From the NCBI RefSeq assembly GCF_014640255.1, contig NZ_BMGP01000004.1:124001-188000 (forward strand): a stretch of 64,000 nt of DNA. Direction: 5' to 3'. This DNA comes from Subtercola lobariae (GTDB taxonomy: Bacteria; Actinomycetota; Actinomycetes; Actinomycetales; Microbacteriaceae). The notes below the pieces were generated by a model. That model searched no databases, was not told the origin of the DNA, and saw only the letters and a program-made list of their open reading frames with translations. Shown here one piece after another: positions 33,935-42,645 of this stretch. Within the stretch, counting starts at the first letter, position 1. Every line of letters starts with the position of its first letter. Position numbers and translations under genes: made by a program.

Positions 33935-36430
33935 CTACACGCCCGCGCTCTGCAGGTCGTCGATGAGCCGATCGCCCGGCGTCACCGACTCCATGGTGGC
34001 CTCGATGTCGGCGCGGCCGAGCAGCTCGTCCATACGGCGACGACGTGACTTCGAAATGAGCGTCACGACGGTGCCCTGCTTGCCGGCGCGGCCCGTACGG
34101 CCCGAGCGGTGCAGGTACGTCTTGTACTCGTCGGGAGCGTCAGCCTGAATGACCAGGTTGATGTCGTCGACGTGGATGCCGCGTGCCGCAACGTCGGTCG
34201 CAACGAGCACATTGACCCGGCCGCTGGTGAGCAGCTGAAGGTTGCGCGTGCGGCGAGCCTGGTTGAGGTCGCCGTGCAGCGACGTAGAAGGAATACCCGC
34301 GTTGTCGAGCTGGTCGGCCAGCTCTTCGGCGAACGCACGGGTGCGAGCGAAGATCAGCGTCTTGCCCTCACCCGACGCGAGCTGCTCGATGATGGCACGC
34401 TTGTCGCGCTGCTCGATGAGCAGAACGCGGTGATCGATGGTTGATGACGCCTGGTCTTCGCCGGCGACTTCGTGCACGGCCGGCTCGACGAGAAACTCGT
34501 TGACGAGCTGGGCAACACCCTTGTCGAGGGTTGCCGAGAAGAGCAGTTTCTGGCTCGAGGTCGCGGTCTGGCGAAGGATGCGCTGCACCGGCTCCAAGAA
34601 TCCGAGGTCGCACATGTGGTCGGCCTCGTCGAGAACGACGATCTTGACCTGCGAGAGGTCGAGGCGACCCTGCTCGACGAGGTCTTCAAGGCGCCCGGGG
34701 GTCGCGATAATGATGTCGGTTCCGCGCTGCAGAGCCGAGACCTGCTTGAACTGCGGCACGCCGCCGAAGATGGGCGTGGTGAACAGGCCGACCGAGCGTG
34801 CGATTGGCTGCACGGTGCGGTCGATCTGCATCGCGAGCTCACGCGTCGGGGCGAGGATGAGCGCACGAGGCAGACGCCCGGGCTTGCGGCCCTTGGCGCC
34901 GTCGTTCTCCATCAGACGCTCAACCAGGGGCGCACCGAAGGCGATGGTCTTGCCGGAGCCGGTCTTGCCGCGGCCGAGCACATCTTTACCGGCGAGAACG
35001 TCGGGAATGGTCGCAGCCTGAATCGGAAACGGGCTCGGAGCACCCATGGCAGCCAGCTGCCGCGTGATGTTGTCGCCCAAGCCGAGGTCGCCGAAGGTTT
35101 TGTCGACCACGTCGCTCGCGGTGGTCACTTCAGCTTCGAGGCGCTCGAGCACGACGTCTTCTTGCGCGCCGAACCGGCCTGCTGCGGCGCCGACGGCACC
35201 CGCTGCCGCACCGGCCGCGTAGCCGTTAGCGTCGCGCTTCGGGTAGAAGTCGCTGCCGCGCGAGGCGCGATCGGTGTTCGAGTCACGACGGTCGTCGAAC
35301 GAGCGCGCGGGGCGATCGCTGTAGCTCGGGCGCTCGGTGCGAGTACCGCGGTCGCTGTTCGCGCTGCGGTCACCGTAGCTCGGGCGTTCGCTCGAGGCAC
35401 CGCGGTCACCATACGACGGGCGGCCAGTGGATGCTCCGCGGTCGCCATAGGCAGGCCGCTCAGTGCGTGCGGGGCGGTCGCCATAGGCAGGCCGCTCAGT
35501 GCGTGCGGGGCGGTCGCCATAGGCAGGCCGCTCAGTGCGTGCGGGGCGGTCGCCATAGGCAGGCCGCTCAGTGCGCGCGGGGCGGTCGGTGTACGACAGA
35601 CGCTCGTTACGAGCCGGGCGATCACCATACGACGGGCGCTCACTCAATGAAGCACGGTCGCCATACGAGGGGCGCTCGGAACGAGCCGGGCGGTCACCAT
35701 ACGAAGGGCGGTCAGAACTCGCGCTGCGGTCACCGTACGACGGGCGGCCAGTCGAAGCTCCACGGTCACCATACGACGGGCGGCCAGTCGAAGCTCCACG
35801 ATCGCCATATGACGGCCGTTCGGTGCGGGCACCGCGGTCAGCCGAAGCATTGCGGTCGCCGTATGAGGGCCGTTCGCCGCGCCCGGCAGAAGCGCCGCGG
35901 TCGGTGCGGTCACCATACGAAGGGCGACCGGTTGAGGCACCACGGTCACCGTACGACCCGCGCTCGCTCGACGCGTTACGGTCGCCGTACGACGGGCGAC
36001 CCGTCGATGCACCGCGACCAGCAGACGCACCGCGGTCAGTGCGGTCACCATACGAAGGGCGACCGGCAGCAGCACCGCGGTCGTTGCGGTCGCCGTACGA
36101 CGGGCGACCCGTCGAGGCACCGCGACCGGCAGACGCACCGCGGTCAGTACGGTCGCCATACGCGGGCCGCTCGCCACGGTTGCTGTAGCTGCTCTCGCGC
36201 GTCGGCGTGGCCGCGCGCGGCTCCCAGTTGGGTCGCTCGCCACGGTTCGTGGGTGCGGCGCCGCGCTGAGCGCGCTCATCCGCGTTCCAGCGGGCCTTCT
36301 TGGGCGCGCCAGCCTCAGCGGCTTTGTAACCGCGGTGACCTGCGCTGCGTGAACCGGCAGCAGCCGAGCCTGAGCTCTTGCCTCCGGTGAATTTGTTACC
36401 GCCAGCGGACTTTTTCGAATAATCGGGCAT
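33935..36430 (-). CDS. DEAD-box RNA helicase with long N-terminal SYGDR-repeat region
   Basis: The 831-residue protein starts at ATG with GGAAAG six bases upstream. Residues about 1-85 are basic and disordered. Residues about 85-385 contain 21 copies of RPSYGDR or close variants (RPAYGDR, RGSYGDR, RLSYTDR, RPSYSDR) separated by GASTG, PARTE or TDRGASAGRGE spacers. The DEAD core is at about 440-800: Q motif, GRGKTGSGKTIAFG (Walker A), PTRELAMQ, VLDEADHMCDLGF (DEAD), SAT, and HRSGRTGRAGKQG. It ends without the usual C-terminal basic tail. It should unwind structured RNA in ribosome assembly or the cold. Repeats of Tyr, Arg, Gly and Ser are typical of condensate-forming proteins. Confidence 0.93.
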   Translation of the reverse strand: MPDYSKKSAGGNKFTGGKSSGSAAAGSRSAGHRGYKAAEAGAPKKARWNADERAQRGAAPTNRGERPNWEPRAATPTRESSYSNRGERPAYGDRTDRGASAGRGASTGRPSYGDRNDRGAAAGRPSYGDRTDRGASAGRGASTGRPSYGDRNASSERGSYGDRGASTGRPSYGDRTDRGASAGRGERPSYGDRNASADRGARTERPSYGDRGASTGRPSYGDRGASTGRPSYGDRSASSDRPSYGDRPARSERPSYGDRASLSERPSYGDRPARNERLSYTDRPARTERPAYGDRPARTERPAYGDRPARTERPAYGDRPARTERPAYGDRGASTGRPSYGDRGASSERPSYGDRSANSDRGTRTERPSYSDRPARSFDDRRDSNTDRASRGSDFYPKRDANGYAAGAAAGAVGAAAGRFGAQEDVVLERLEAEVTTASDVVDKTFGDLGLGDNITRQLAAMGAPSPFPIQAATIPDVLAGKDVLGRGKTGSGKTIAFGAPLVERLMENDGAKGRKPGRLPRALILAPTRELAMQIDRTVQPIARSVGLFTTPIFGGVPQFKQVSALQRGTDIIIATPGRLEDLVEQGRLDLSQVKIVVLDEADHMCDLGFLEPVQRILRQTATSSQKLLFSATLDKGVAQLVNEFLVEPAVHEVAGEDQASSTIDHRVLLIEQRDKRAIIEQLASGEGKTLIFARTRAFAEELADQLDNAGIPSTSLHGDLNQARRTRNLQLLTSGRVNVLVATDVAARGIHVDDINLVIQADAPDEYKTYLHRSGRTGRAGKQGTVVTLISKSRRRRMDELLGRADIEATMESVTPGDRLIDDLQSAGV
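35441..35584 (-). repeat. 36-bp tandem repeat in the DEAD-box helicase gene
   Basis: Four head-to-tail 36-bp units, the first three identical and the fourth with one substitution, encode PARTERPAYGDR. They lie inside the larger 35,250-36,200 repeat region and must be recent. Confidence 0.95.
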
Positions 36431-36765
36431 AGTTCTTTCCGGGTTTTTTCATTTGCATGGCAAAGCGGTCAATACATTTGCGATTGACTTTTGCTGAACC
36501 CGGGCAGTCTTTGGCCGGGGCCGTTTCACATACGTGATTGTTCCCGCCGCACGCCTCTGACTTTCACAGAGACCTTGCACACCGCATCCATATTGCAGCG
36601 CGCCCATCGCGTACTGACGAGAAACCGGCCCACCTGACTTACAAACCCATCCGCGCACAACGCGCGGTGTCAAGAGCCGACCAGCCAACATTACACGACT
36701 CGGCCGCAAAAAGCACGACCTCCGCGCCAAAAAGCACGACCTCCGCGCCAAAAAGAACCCCCCGA
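36431..36765. other. 335-bp gap upstream of the DEAD-box helicase gene
   Basis: No gene is seen. On the minus strand TTGACA (36673-36668) is followed by a CCGCGC...GCGCGG inverted repeat but no convincing -10; a transcript from it would have a leader of about 200 nt. Three A5 tracts spaced exactly 21 bp lie at 36708-36754. The rest is less GC-rich than the coding DNA. A long leader is common for cold-induced RNA helicases, which is a hint, not proof. Confidence 0.5.
36708..36754. repeat. Phased A-tract repeat
   Basis: AAAAA starts at 36708, 36729 and 36750, the last two repeats being identical 21-mers (core AAAAAGCACGACCTCCGCGC). Spacing of two helical turns would curve the DNA. Confidence 0.8.
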
Positions 36766-38862
36766 CTATGTGGCGAGCCCCGGCTGCGATTTCGGCGTCA
36801 GCGCCGCATGCTCCGGATGCCCGTGCGGGCGACCCTGGGCATCCACTTCGCCCTCGTTCACAGCCCCCGCCCCCGACGACGGGCCGTCGTTGTCACCGCG
36901 CGGAGACGTGGGCCGCCCGTTCGCCCCGGCCAACAGCCACCCTGTGCGAATCGGGTTGCGCCTGCGCGCCAGCGCCACACCGCAAAGCAACAGACTCACG
37001 ATCAGCAGAATGCCCATGACCACCACACTCGTGATGATCGGCCCCGACTCACCGCCGGTCAGAATGCCCTGCATGCCCGCCACCGCATAACTCATCGGCG
37101 AAATTGCGCTGATGAACTGAAACGGCCCGCTCAGAATCTGCACGGGGTAGATGCCCGCGGTGGTGGCGATCTGCACGGCGAACAGAATGAGCGAAACGAT
37201 GATGCCCACCCGCCCGAACGCGGTGGTCAAGAACTGGTTGAACGCCAAGAACGCCAGCGACACCAGCAACGCGAACCCGAACGTCGCCGGCGCGGTCGAC
37301 CACCCCGCACCCAAGCTCAGAAGCAGGTAGGCCACGACGAGCAGCACCTGTACCAGGCCGATGGCGGATGCCCGGCCGAACACCCGCGCAACAAGCCGTG
37401 TGGTCGAGGCCGAACTCGCCAGCACCGCACTCTTCAGCGGCCGGAGGAACAAGAACACGGCGAGCGCACCGATCCACAGCCCAGCGGGAATGATCAGAAT
37501 GCCGATGACCTGACCGATGCTGCTCACCGGGTTGAGCGCCGTGACGTTCACCGCGATGGGGTCGGCCGCGACTTTGGCGGCGGCGGCGGGATCAGCAGCG
37601 GTGCTCTTGCTGAGCGAATCGGCCCCCGTCTGGAGCCCGGTCTGCAATTGAGTGATGCCGCTGGTCAACTGCGTCGCGCCCGTTGCCGACTGCGCGAGAC
37701 CCGAGGCGAGCGGCGTGAGCCCGGCAGCGAGCTGCGACGCGCCAGAGCTCAGCGGCGCAGAGCCCGCGGCCAGCTGGTTCGCGCCAGACGAGAGCTGCGA
37801 GATGCCCGATTGCAGCGAATCGAGGCCAGACGTGGTCTTCGACGAGAGCGTCGATCCGCCGCTGGCGGCCTGGCCGAGGCCGCCCTGCAAACCCGAGTAG
37901 CCCGCGGTCAGCTGCTGCTTGGTAACGGCGTCGAGATTCGGGTTGCTGTTGATCGCGGCCAGAATGCCCGGCGATAGTTGACCAGACAACGTCGAGAGCG
38001 AAGCCACGCCACCCGTGTAATCGCTCACCGCCCCCGACAGCGACGACAACCCGCTCGCATTGTCGTCGAGCGTCGAGAGCCCACCCGCGAGTGTATTCAC
38101 GCCGTCGGTGTACTGCGTCACTCCTGAGCTGAGCGATGCAGCGCCCGATGCGGCACTCGCCGCACCCGTCGACAGCTGCCCGAGCCCATCGCTGAGGGTC
38201 TGCGCGCCCGAGGCCAATTGCCCGGCACCAGACGCGGCGGTCGAGAGCTGCGTACCCACGGTTCCGAATCCGGTGTACACGCCGGTGAGCACCTGCGCGG
38301 TGATTGCCTGGCCGAAGCCCGCCTTGATGGCGTTGCCCACCGTGCTCGCCACAATGCCAGAGAGGTATCCGTGCGAGTTGTCGGTCGCGATGTCGATCGA
38401 CCCCTGAACCGGGTTCGGCGTGCCCTGGCTCGAGATCTGCTTCGAGAAGTCTTCGGGAATCGTCAGCACGGCGTAATACGTGCCGTCGGCCAGGCCTTTT
38501 GCTGCGTCAGCAGAGTTGGTGACGTGCCAGTCGAACCCGCTCGCGGTGGGGCCGGTGAGCTGCGTCACGAGCCCGCGCCCCGCGTACACGGTCGATTGGG
38601 TGCCGTCGGCGGCGGTCGTGGTGATGAGCTGGTCGTTGTTCACCAGAGCGGCCGGAACCTTGTTGATGTTCGTCGACACGTTCGAGAACGCGCCCGAGAA
38701 CAGCCCGCTGGCCGCCAGCGGAATGGCGATCACCGCAAGCAGCCCGATGGCGAACCACAGCCCTCGCCTGCGCCGATGCGATCGTGCGGGCGCCTCGGCG
38801 ACAGCGGCAACGGGCACCGAGGCAGTGGTGACCGGCACGGATTCGGGGTGCGGTGAGGTCAT
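36766..38862 (-). CDS. YhgE/Pip-family membrane protein
   Basis: The 698-residue protein has one N-terminal membrane segment (LWFAIGLLAVIAIPLAASGLFSGAF), an extracytoplasmic part and five or six C-terminal segments of ABC-2 type. The outer part starts with the YhgE/Pip pattern NINKVPAALVNNDQ and contains about 250 residues of heptad-like repeats (GASQLAAGLTPLASGLAQ, LSSGVTQYTDGV), probably a long coiled coil or fibre. Such proteins are linked to type VII secretion, phage receptors and lipid export. Its ATG overlaps the MMPL stop (ATGA), so the two work together. The C-terminus is Pro/Gly-rich. Confidence 0.88.
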   Translation of the reverse strand: MTSPHPESVPVTTASVPVAAVAEAPARSHRRRRGLWFAIGLLAVIAIPLAASGLFSGAFSNVSTNINKVPAALVNNDQLITTTAADGTQSTVYAGRGLVTQLTGPTASGFDWHVTNSADAAKGLADGTYYAVLTIPEDFSKQISSQGTPNPVQGSIDIATDNSHGYLSGIVASTVGNAIKAGFGQAITAQVLTGVYTGFGTVGTQLSTAASGAGQLASGAQTLSDGLGQLSTGAASAASGAASLSSGVTQYTDGVNTLAGGLSTLDDNASGLSSLSGAVSDYTGGVASLSTLSGQLSPGILAAINSNPNLDAVTKQQLTAGYSGLQGGLGQAASGGSTLSSKTTSGLDSLQSGISQLSSGANQLAAGSAPLSSGASQLAAGLTPLASGLAQSATGATQLTSGITQLQTGLQTGADSLSKSTAADPAAAAKVAADPIAVNVTALNPVSSIGQVIGILIIPAGLWIGALAVFLFLRPLKSAVLASSASTTRLVARVFGRASAIGLVQVLLVVAYLLLSLGAGWSTAPATFGFALLVSLAFLAFNQFLTTAFGRVGIIVSLILFAVQIATTAGIYPVQILSGPFQFISAISPMSYAVAGMQGILTGGESGPIITSVVVMGILLIVSLLLCGVALARRRNPIRTGWLLAGANGRPTSPRGDNDGPSSGAGAVNEGEVDAQGRPHGHPEHAALTPKSQPGLAT

Positions 38863-41800
38863 CGCAGTGATCCTTCCTGGCGAGCAGGGTTCTGCAGAGC
38901 AGGGTGAGAGAGTTCGAGAATGCTGACCGCGCGTGGTGCGGGGGTGGATGCTCGGGCAGCGACATGCTCGCCCGACTCGGCACTCGGGGCCTGCACCGAG
39001 GTGGTCTGTTCGAGCCCGAACGGCACCGCGGGCATCCCGACGACCAACGTCGTTGCGGCATCGACGAGCGACACCAGCGCATCGAGAAACACCGTCTCGT
39101 CTGCGGTCGGCGAACCCTTGTCGCCGGTGTCGACCACCACGAGTTCAGAGCGGTCGGCGAGGCCGAGGGCGGTGAGCAGTATGGCCGAGGCGAGGGGCGA
39201 GAGCGCACCGAGAGTGGTCGTATCGGTGATTTCGGCTTCACCCTCCACCACGCGCAACGAGCGGTTCACGGCCGCGATGCGATCGTTCACCTCGGCGCGA
39301 GACACCCACGGCCTGAACCAGGGTTTCGCCAGGCTGATGCGCTCGCGCAGTGCCTGGTCAACGGTGGTGTCGATATCGGGCCGGGGCGACGAGAGGTCGA
39401 CGAGCGAAACGAGCCTCGAGATTGCACCCGCCTCAGAGGGCAGACAGCGGGAGAGAATCTGCAGCTCACCGTGTTCGGGCAGCAAGCGCCCGGCGAGAGT
39501 TGCGCCGAATAGCCGGCGCGAACTGGTGTCGCCCGCGACGACGAGCAGACCGCCCGAGGGCACCGAGACGTCGACCCTGCCCTCGACACCGGCGATGGCC
39601 AGGTTCTCAGCGGTGACGGCGTCGCCCGTGTGCTTGGCAGCCCAGGCCGAGTTCGTGATGTGCTCGCGCAGCCCCTCACCCTCGACGTCGACGTTCGGCA
39701 GAATGCGGCGAATGGCACGCGGCAGCTTCCACGCCGTGTCGCCGAGCATGGTCATGATGGCCGGAATGAGTGTCATGCGCACCAAAAACGCGTCGACGAA
39801 CACACCGACCGCGAGCGCGAGAGCGATCTGCTTGATGGCACCGGTGCCCTCGGGCACGAACGCGAAGAACACGAAGAACATGATGAGAGCGGCGGCGGTG
39901 ACGACCCGTGCGCCATGCACGAACCCGACGCGCACCGAACGCCGGGCATCCCGAGACTTCACGTACTCTTCGCGCATGCCCGACACCAAGAACACCTGAT
40001 AGTCCATGGCGAGGCCGAAGAGTATGGCCATCAGCAGAATGGGTAAGAAGCTGAGCAGCGGCCCGGTCGAATCCATATTCAGCAGGCTGCTGCCCCAGCC
40101 CCACTGGAAGACGGCCACCGAGACGCCGAAGCTGGCGCCCACCGAGAGCAGAAAGCCGAGCGCCGCAGTGACCGGCACCGCGATGGAGCGGAACACCATG
40201 GCCAACAGCACAATCGAAAGCCCCACCACGAGAATGCCGAACGGCAGCAGCGCGGCCGTCAGCAGGTTCGAGATGTCAACGGCGACGGCGGTCTGACCGG
40301 TGACGGCGATGGGCGTGCCGAGGTCTGCGGTGATCTTCGGGTTCAGGTCGCGAACCGCCTGCACCACCACCTTGGTCTCGGGCGAATCGGGTGCCGCGTC
40401 GGGAATCACGCGGAAGATGGCGGTGTCGAGGGTGGCATCGGGCACACCCTGGCTGACGTAGGTGACGCCTTTGACGGTGCCCAGTTCATCCTGAATCTTG
40501 GTGAGAACGCCCTGAATGTCGGTCGACTGGGTGATGTCGGCGGCCACGATGAGCGGCCCGTTGTAGCCGGGGCCGAAGCCCTTCGCGAGCAGGTCGTAGG
40601 CCTGGCGGTTAGTGGTGTTGAGCGGCTGCTGGCCCGAGGTGGGCAGGTTGAGGTCGAGGCTGAGGGCGGGAATGGATGCGACGCCCACGATTCCGAGAAC
40701 CACGATGACGAACACGATGGGGGCTTTCATGACGAAGCCCACCCAGCGGGCGCCCATCGACTTACCCACAGGCTTCTGAACCTTGCCGGTCTTGGTGGTC
40801 GTCTCGGTCGGCGCCGGTACAGCGGAATCCTGGCCGTGACCGGCCAGATCGGCAAGCGCGCGACGTGCGATGCGGCCACCCTTTTTCGGCTCGAGCCGGT
40901 GCTTGAACAGGCCCATGATGGCCGGCAGCAAAGTCATCGCCAGTAGCACGGCCACGAACACCGAGAACGCTGCTGCGACGCCCATCACACTCAAGAACGG
41001 GATGCCCACCACGAGCAAACCGAGCAGAGCGATGATCACCGTGGTGCCGGCGAAGACCACCGCACTGCCGGCGGTCGCCACAGCCTGCGCGGCAGACTCT
41101 TCGGGCGGCACCCCCTGCGCCAGCTGTGTTCGATGCCGAGACAGAATGAACAGCGCGTAGTCGATGCCCACCGCGAGCCCGATCATCGCCGCCAGCGTCG
41201 GCGCGGTGCTCGAAACCGAAGCGAAAGCCGAAACGAAGATCACGGCGCCGAGCGAGATACCCACGCCGAGAATCGCCGAGAGCAACGGCAACCCGGCGGC
41301 CAGAATCGAGCCGAAGGTGAAGAACAGAACGATAGCGGCAAAGAGCACACCGAGACCCTCAGAAGGGCTCACAGCTACGCCGGTGGCCTGAAAGACGTCG
41401 CCACCGAATTCCACCCGAATGCCGGCATCGGTCGCCGGCGTCTTCGCGGCCTCGATGGCCGTGATGGTCGACTGGGGAATGCTGGTGGTCGGCCCGTCGA
41501 ACTGAACCGACGCATAGGCGATGGTGCCGTCTTTCGAGATGGCGTTCGCGGCGTACTGCGAATACGGCGTGACGACCGAAGAAACGTGGTCGACCTTCGC
41601 TATGGCGTCGGTCGTGGCGGTGATGGCCGCTTGGTTAGCCGGGTCGTTGACACTCTGGCCATCCGGAACTTCGAAAACCACCTGCGCACTCGAGCCCGCG
41701 ACCGCCGGAAACACCGCGGCGAGCTTGTCGAGGGTCTGCTGCGATTCGGTGCCGGGAATCGAGAACGTGTTCGTCGTCGAGCCGCCGAGGGCGACGCCGC

Positions 41801-41897
41801 CACCCAGAATGCCGACCAGAATCAGCAGCCAGGCCACCAGAATCTGCCACGAGTGGCGGTACGAGAAGCGCCCGATGCGATAGAGAAGCGTTGCCAT
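38859..41897 (-). CDS. MMPL-family RND permease fused to a degenerate ABC-ATPase-like domain
   Basis: The ATG at 41897 (13 nt after the TetR stop) gives 1012 residues. Residues 1-734 are a normal MMPL permease with about 12 membrane segments and the proton-path motifs GIDYALFILSRHR and GLAMDYQVFLVSGMREEY. Residues 735-1012 are cytoplasmic and look like an ABC nucleotide-binding domain: VSVPSGGLLVVAGDTSSRRL, where the Walker A lysine pattern is lost, LAGRLLPEHGELQILSR, then LSPLASAILLTALGLADRS-ELVVVDTGD in place of signature and Walker B. It probably exports lipids or amphiphiles together with YhgE; the fused domain may be regulatory. Confidence 0.87.
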   Translation of the reverse strand: MATLLYRIGRFSYRHSWQILVAWLLILVGILGGGVALGGSTTNTFSIPGTESQQTLDKLAAVFPAVAGSSAQVVFEVPDGQSVNDPANQAAITATTDAIAKVDHVSSVVTPYSQYAANAISKDGTIAYASVQFDGPTTSIPQSTITAIEAAKTPATDAGIRVEFGGDVFQATGVAVSPSEGLGVLFAAIVLFFTFGSILAAGLPLLSAILGVGISLGAVIFVSAFASVSSTAPTLAAMIGLAVGIDYALFILSRHRTQLAQGVPPEESAAQAVATAGSAVVFAGTTVIIALLGLLVVGIPFLSVMGVAAAFSVFVAVLLAMTLLPAIMGLFKHRLEPKKGGRIARRALADLAGHGQDSAVPAPTETTTKTGKVQKPVGKSMGARWVGFVMKAPIVFVIVVLGIVGVASIPALSLDLNLPTSGQQPLNTTNRQAYDLLAKGFGPGYNGPLIVAADITQSTDIQGVLTKIQDELGTVKGVTYVSQGVPDATLDTAIFRVIPDAAPDSPETKVVVQAVRDLNPKITADLGTPIAVTGQTAVAVDISNLLTAALLPFGILVVGLSIVLLAMVFRSIAVPVTAALGFLLSVGASFGVSVAVFQWGWGSSLLNMDSTGPLLSFLPILLMAILFGLAMDYQVFLVSGMREEYVKSRDARRSVRVGFVHGARVVTAAALIMFFVFFAFVPEGTGAIKQIALALAVGVFVDAFLVRMTLIPAIMTMLGDTAWKLPRAIRRILPNVDVEGEGLREHITNSAWAAKHTGDAVTAENLAIAGVEGRVDVSVPSGGLLVVAGDTSSRRLFGATLAGRLLPEHGELQILSRCLPSEAGAISRLVSLVDLSSPRPDIDTTVDQALRERISLAKPWFRPWVSRAEVNDRIAAVNRSLRVVEGEAEITDTTTLGALSPLASAILLTALGLADRSELVVVDTGDKGSPTADETVFLDALVSLVDAATTLVVGMPAVPFGLEQTTSVQAPSAESGEHVAARASTPAPRAVSILELSHPALQNPARQEGSLR

Positions 41898-41910
41898 GGT
41901 CTCGTGGCTC

Positions 41911-42561
41911 CTAGAGGGTGAGTCGGTTCGGCGAGGCAGAGGTGGGGCTCGGTACAAGAACTGCGGCAGGAACGACAAGCTCCGACACCACATCGATGAG
42001 GGCTGCCCTGACCTCTGCGATCGAATCGGTGACGTTCATTTCTACAGCACTGGTGGCTAAAACGTACGCGGCGCCGGCTAATCCGACACCGATGCGGATG
42101 CGCTGGCTGACGCTCGGCACCTCAGAGTCGAAGGCGGTCGCCAGTCGGGCGATCCACTCGCGAGCGCGGTCGATGGTGGCGATGCCCGCGAGCGACTGCC
42201 CCTGATTGATGATGATGTGCGCTTCGAGCCGGTATTCGAGCAAGTAGTCGATGAACTCATCGACGAAAGCCGCGCGCAGATCGGTGTCGGTTACCCGGCC
42301 CACCGATCCGGCGAGCAAGACGCCTAACCGTTCGACCGCTGGCGCAAGAGCAGCCTCGAGCAGAGCCTCTTTCGAAGCGAAATGGTAGAGCACACTCGAT
42401 TTCGAATACCCCGCCGCATCTGCGATCTGCTGCAACGACGTACCGGCGTAACTCGTTTCGACGAACAGCCGAAGGGCGGCAACCCGCAACTCTTCTGCAG
42501 CATCAGTGCGCCCGTGCGCAGGTGAGGCTGAGTGCGAAGACTTCAGTGGCGGAGACGACAC
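41911..42561 (-). CDS. TetR-family regulator of the MMPL-YhgE operon
   Basis: The start is GTG at 42561; an upstream in-frame start at 42639 would put the operator palindrome inside the gene. The 216-residue protein has a helix-turn-helix at about 20-65 (AALRLFVETSYAGTSLQQIADAAGYSKSSVLYHFASKEALLEAAL) and a helical ligand domain. It is the first gene of a tetR-mmpL-yhgE operon with 13-nt and overlapping junctions, so it should autoregulate and respond to an exported compound or membrane stress. Confidence 0.88.
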   Translation of the reverse strand: MSSPPLKSSHSASPAHGRTDAAEELRVAALRLFVETSYAGTSLQQIADAAGYSKSSVLYHFASKEALLEAALAPAVERLGVLLAGSVGRVTDTDLRAAFVDEFIDYLLEYRLEAHIIINQGQSLAGIATIDRAREWIARLATAFDSEVPSVSQRIRIGVGLAGAAYVLATSAVEMNVTDSIAEVRAALIDVVSELVVPAAVLVPSPTSASPNRLTL

Positions 42562-42574
42562 CCCACCACGGTAG

Positions 42575-42590
42575 CTGACCGCTCGGTCAG
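42575..42590. promoter_or_regulatory. TetR operator
   Basis: CTGACCG-CT-CGGTCAG is a perfect 7+2+7 palindrome 14 nt before the GTG of the TetR gene. GACCGnnCGGTC is a common TetR half-site arrangement. Confidence 0.7.
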
Positions 42591-42645
42591 AGTCTGCACG
42601 TTGTGTCAGATGCGGGGTCGACTCCCAGCGGAGAGCCACCGATTC

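Noticed and set aside
35250-36200. CRISPR-like array of 36-bp repeats
   Set aside because: Repeats are head to tail without unique spacers and encode in-frame RPSYGDR units of the helicase.
36766-37977. Long plus-strand frame antisense to YhgE
   Set aside because: Arg/Gln-rich composition and no start signals; YhgE on the other strand has clear family features.
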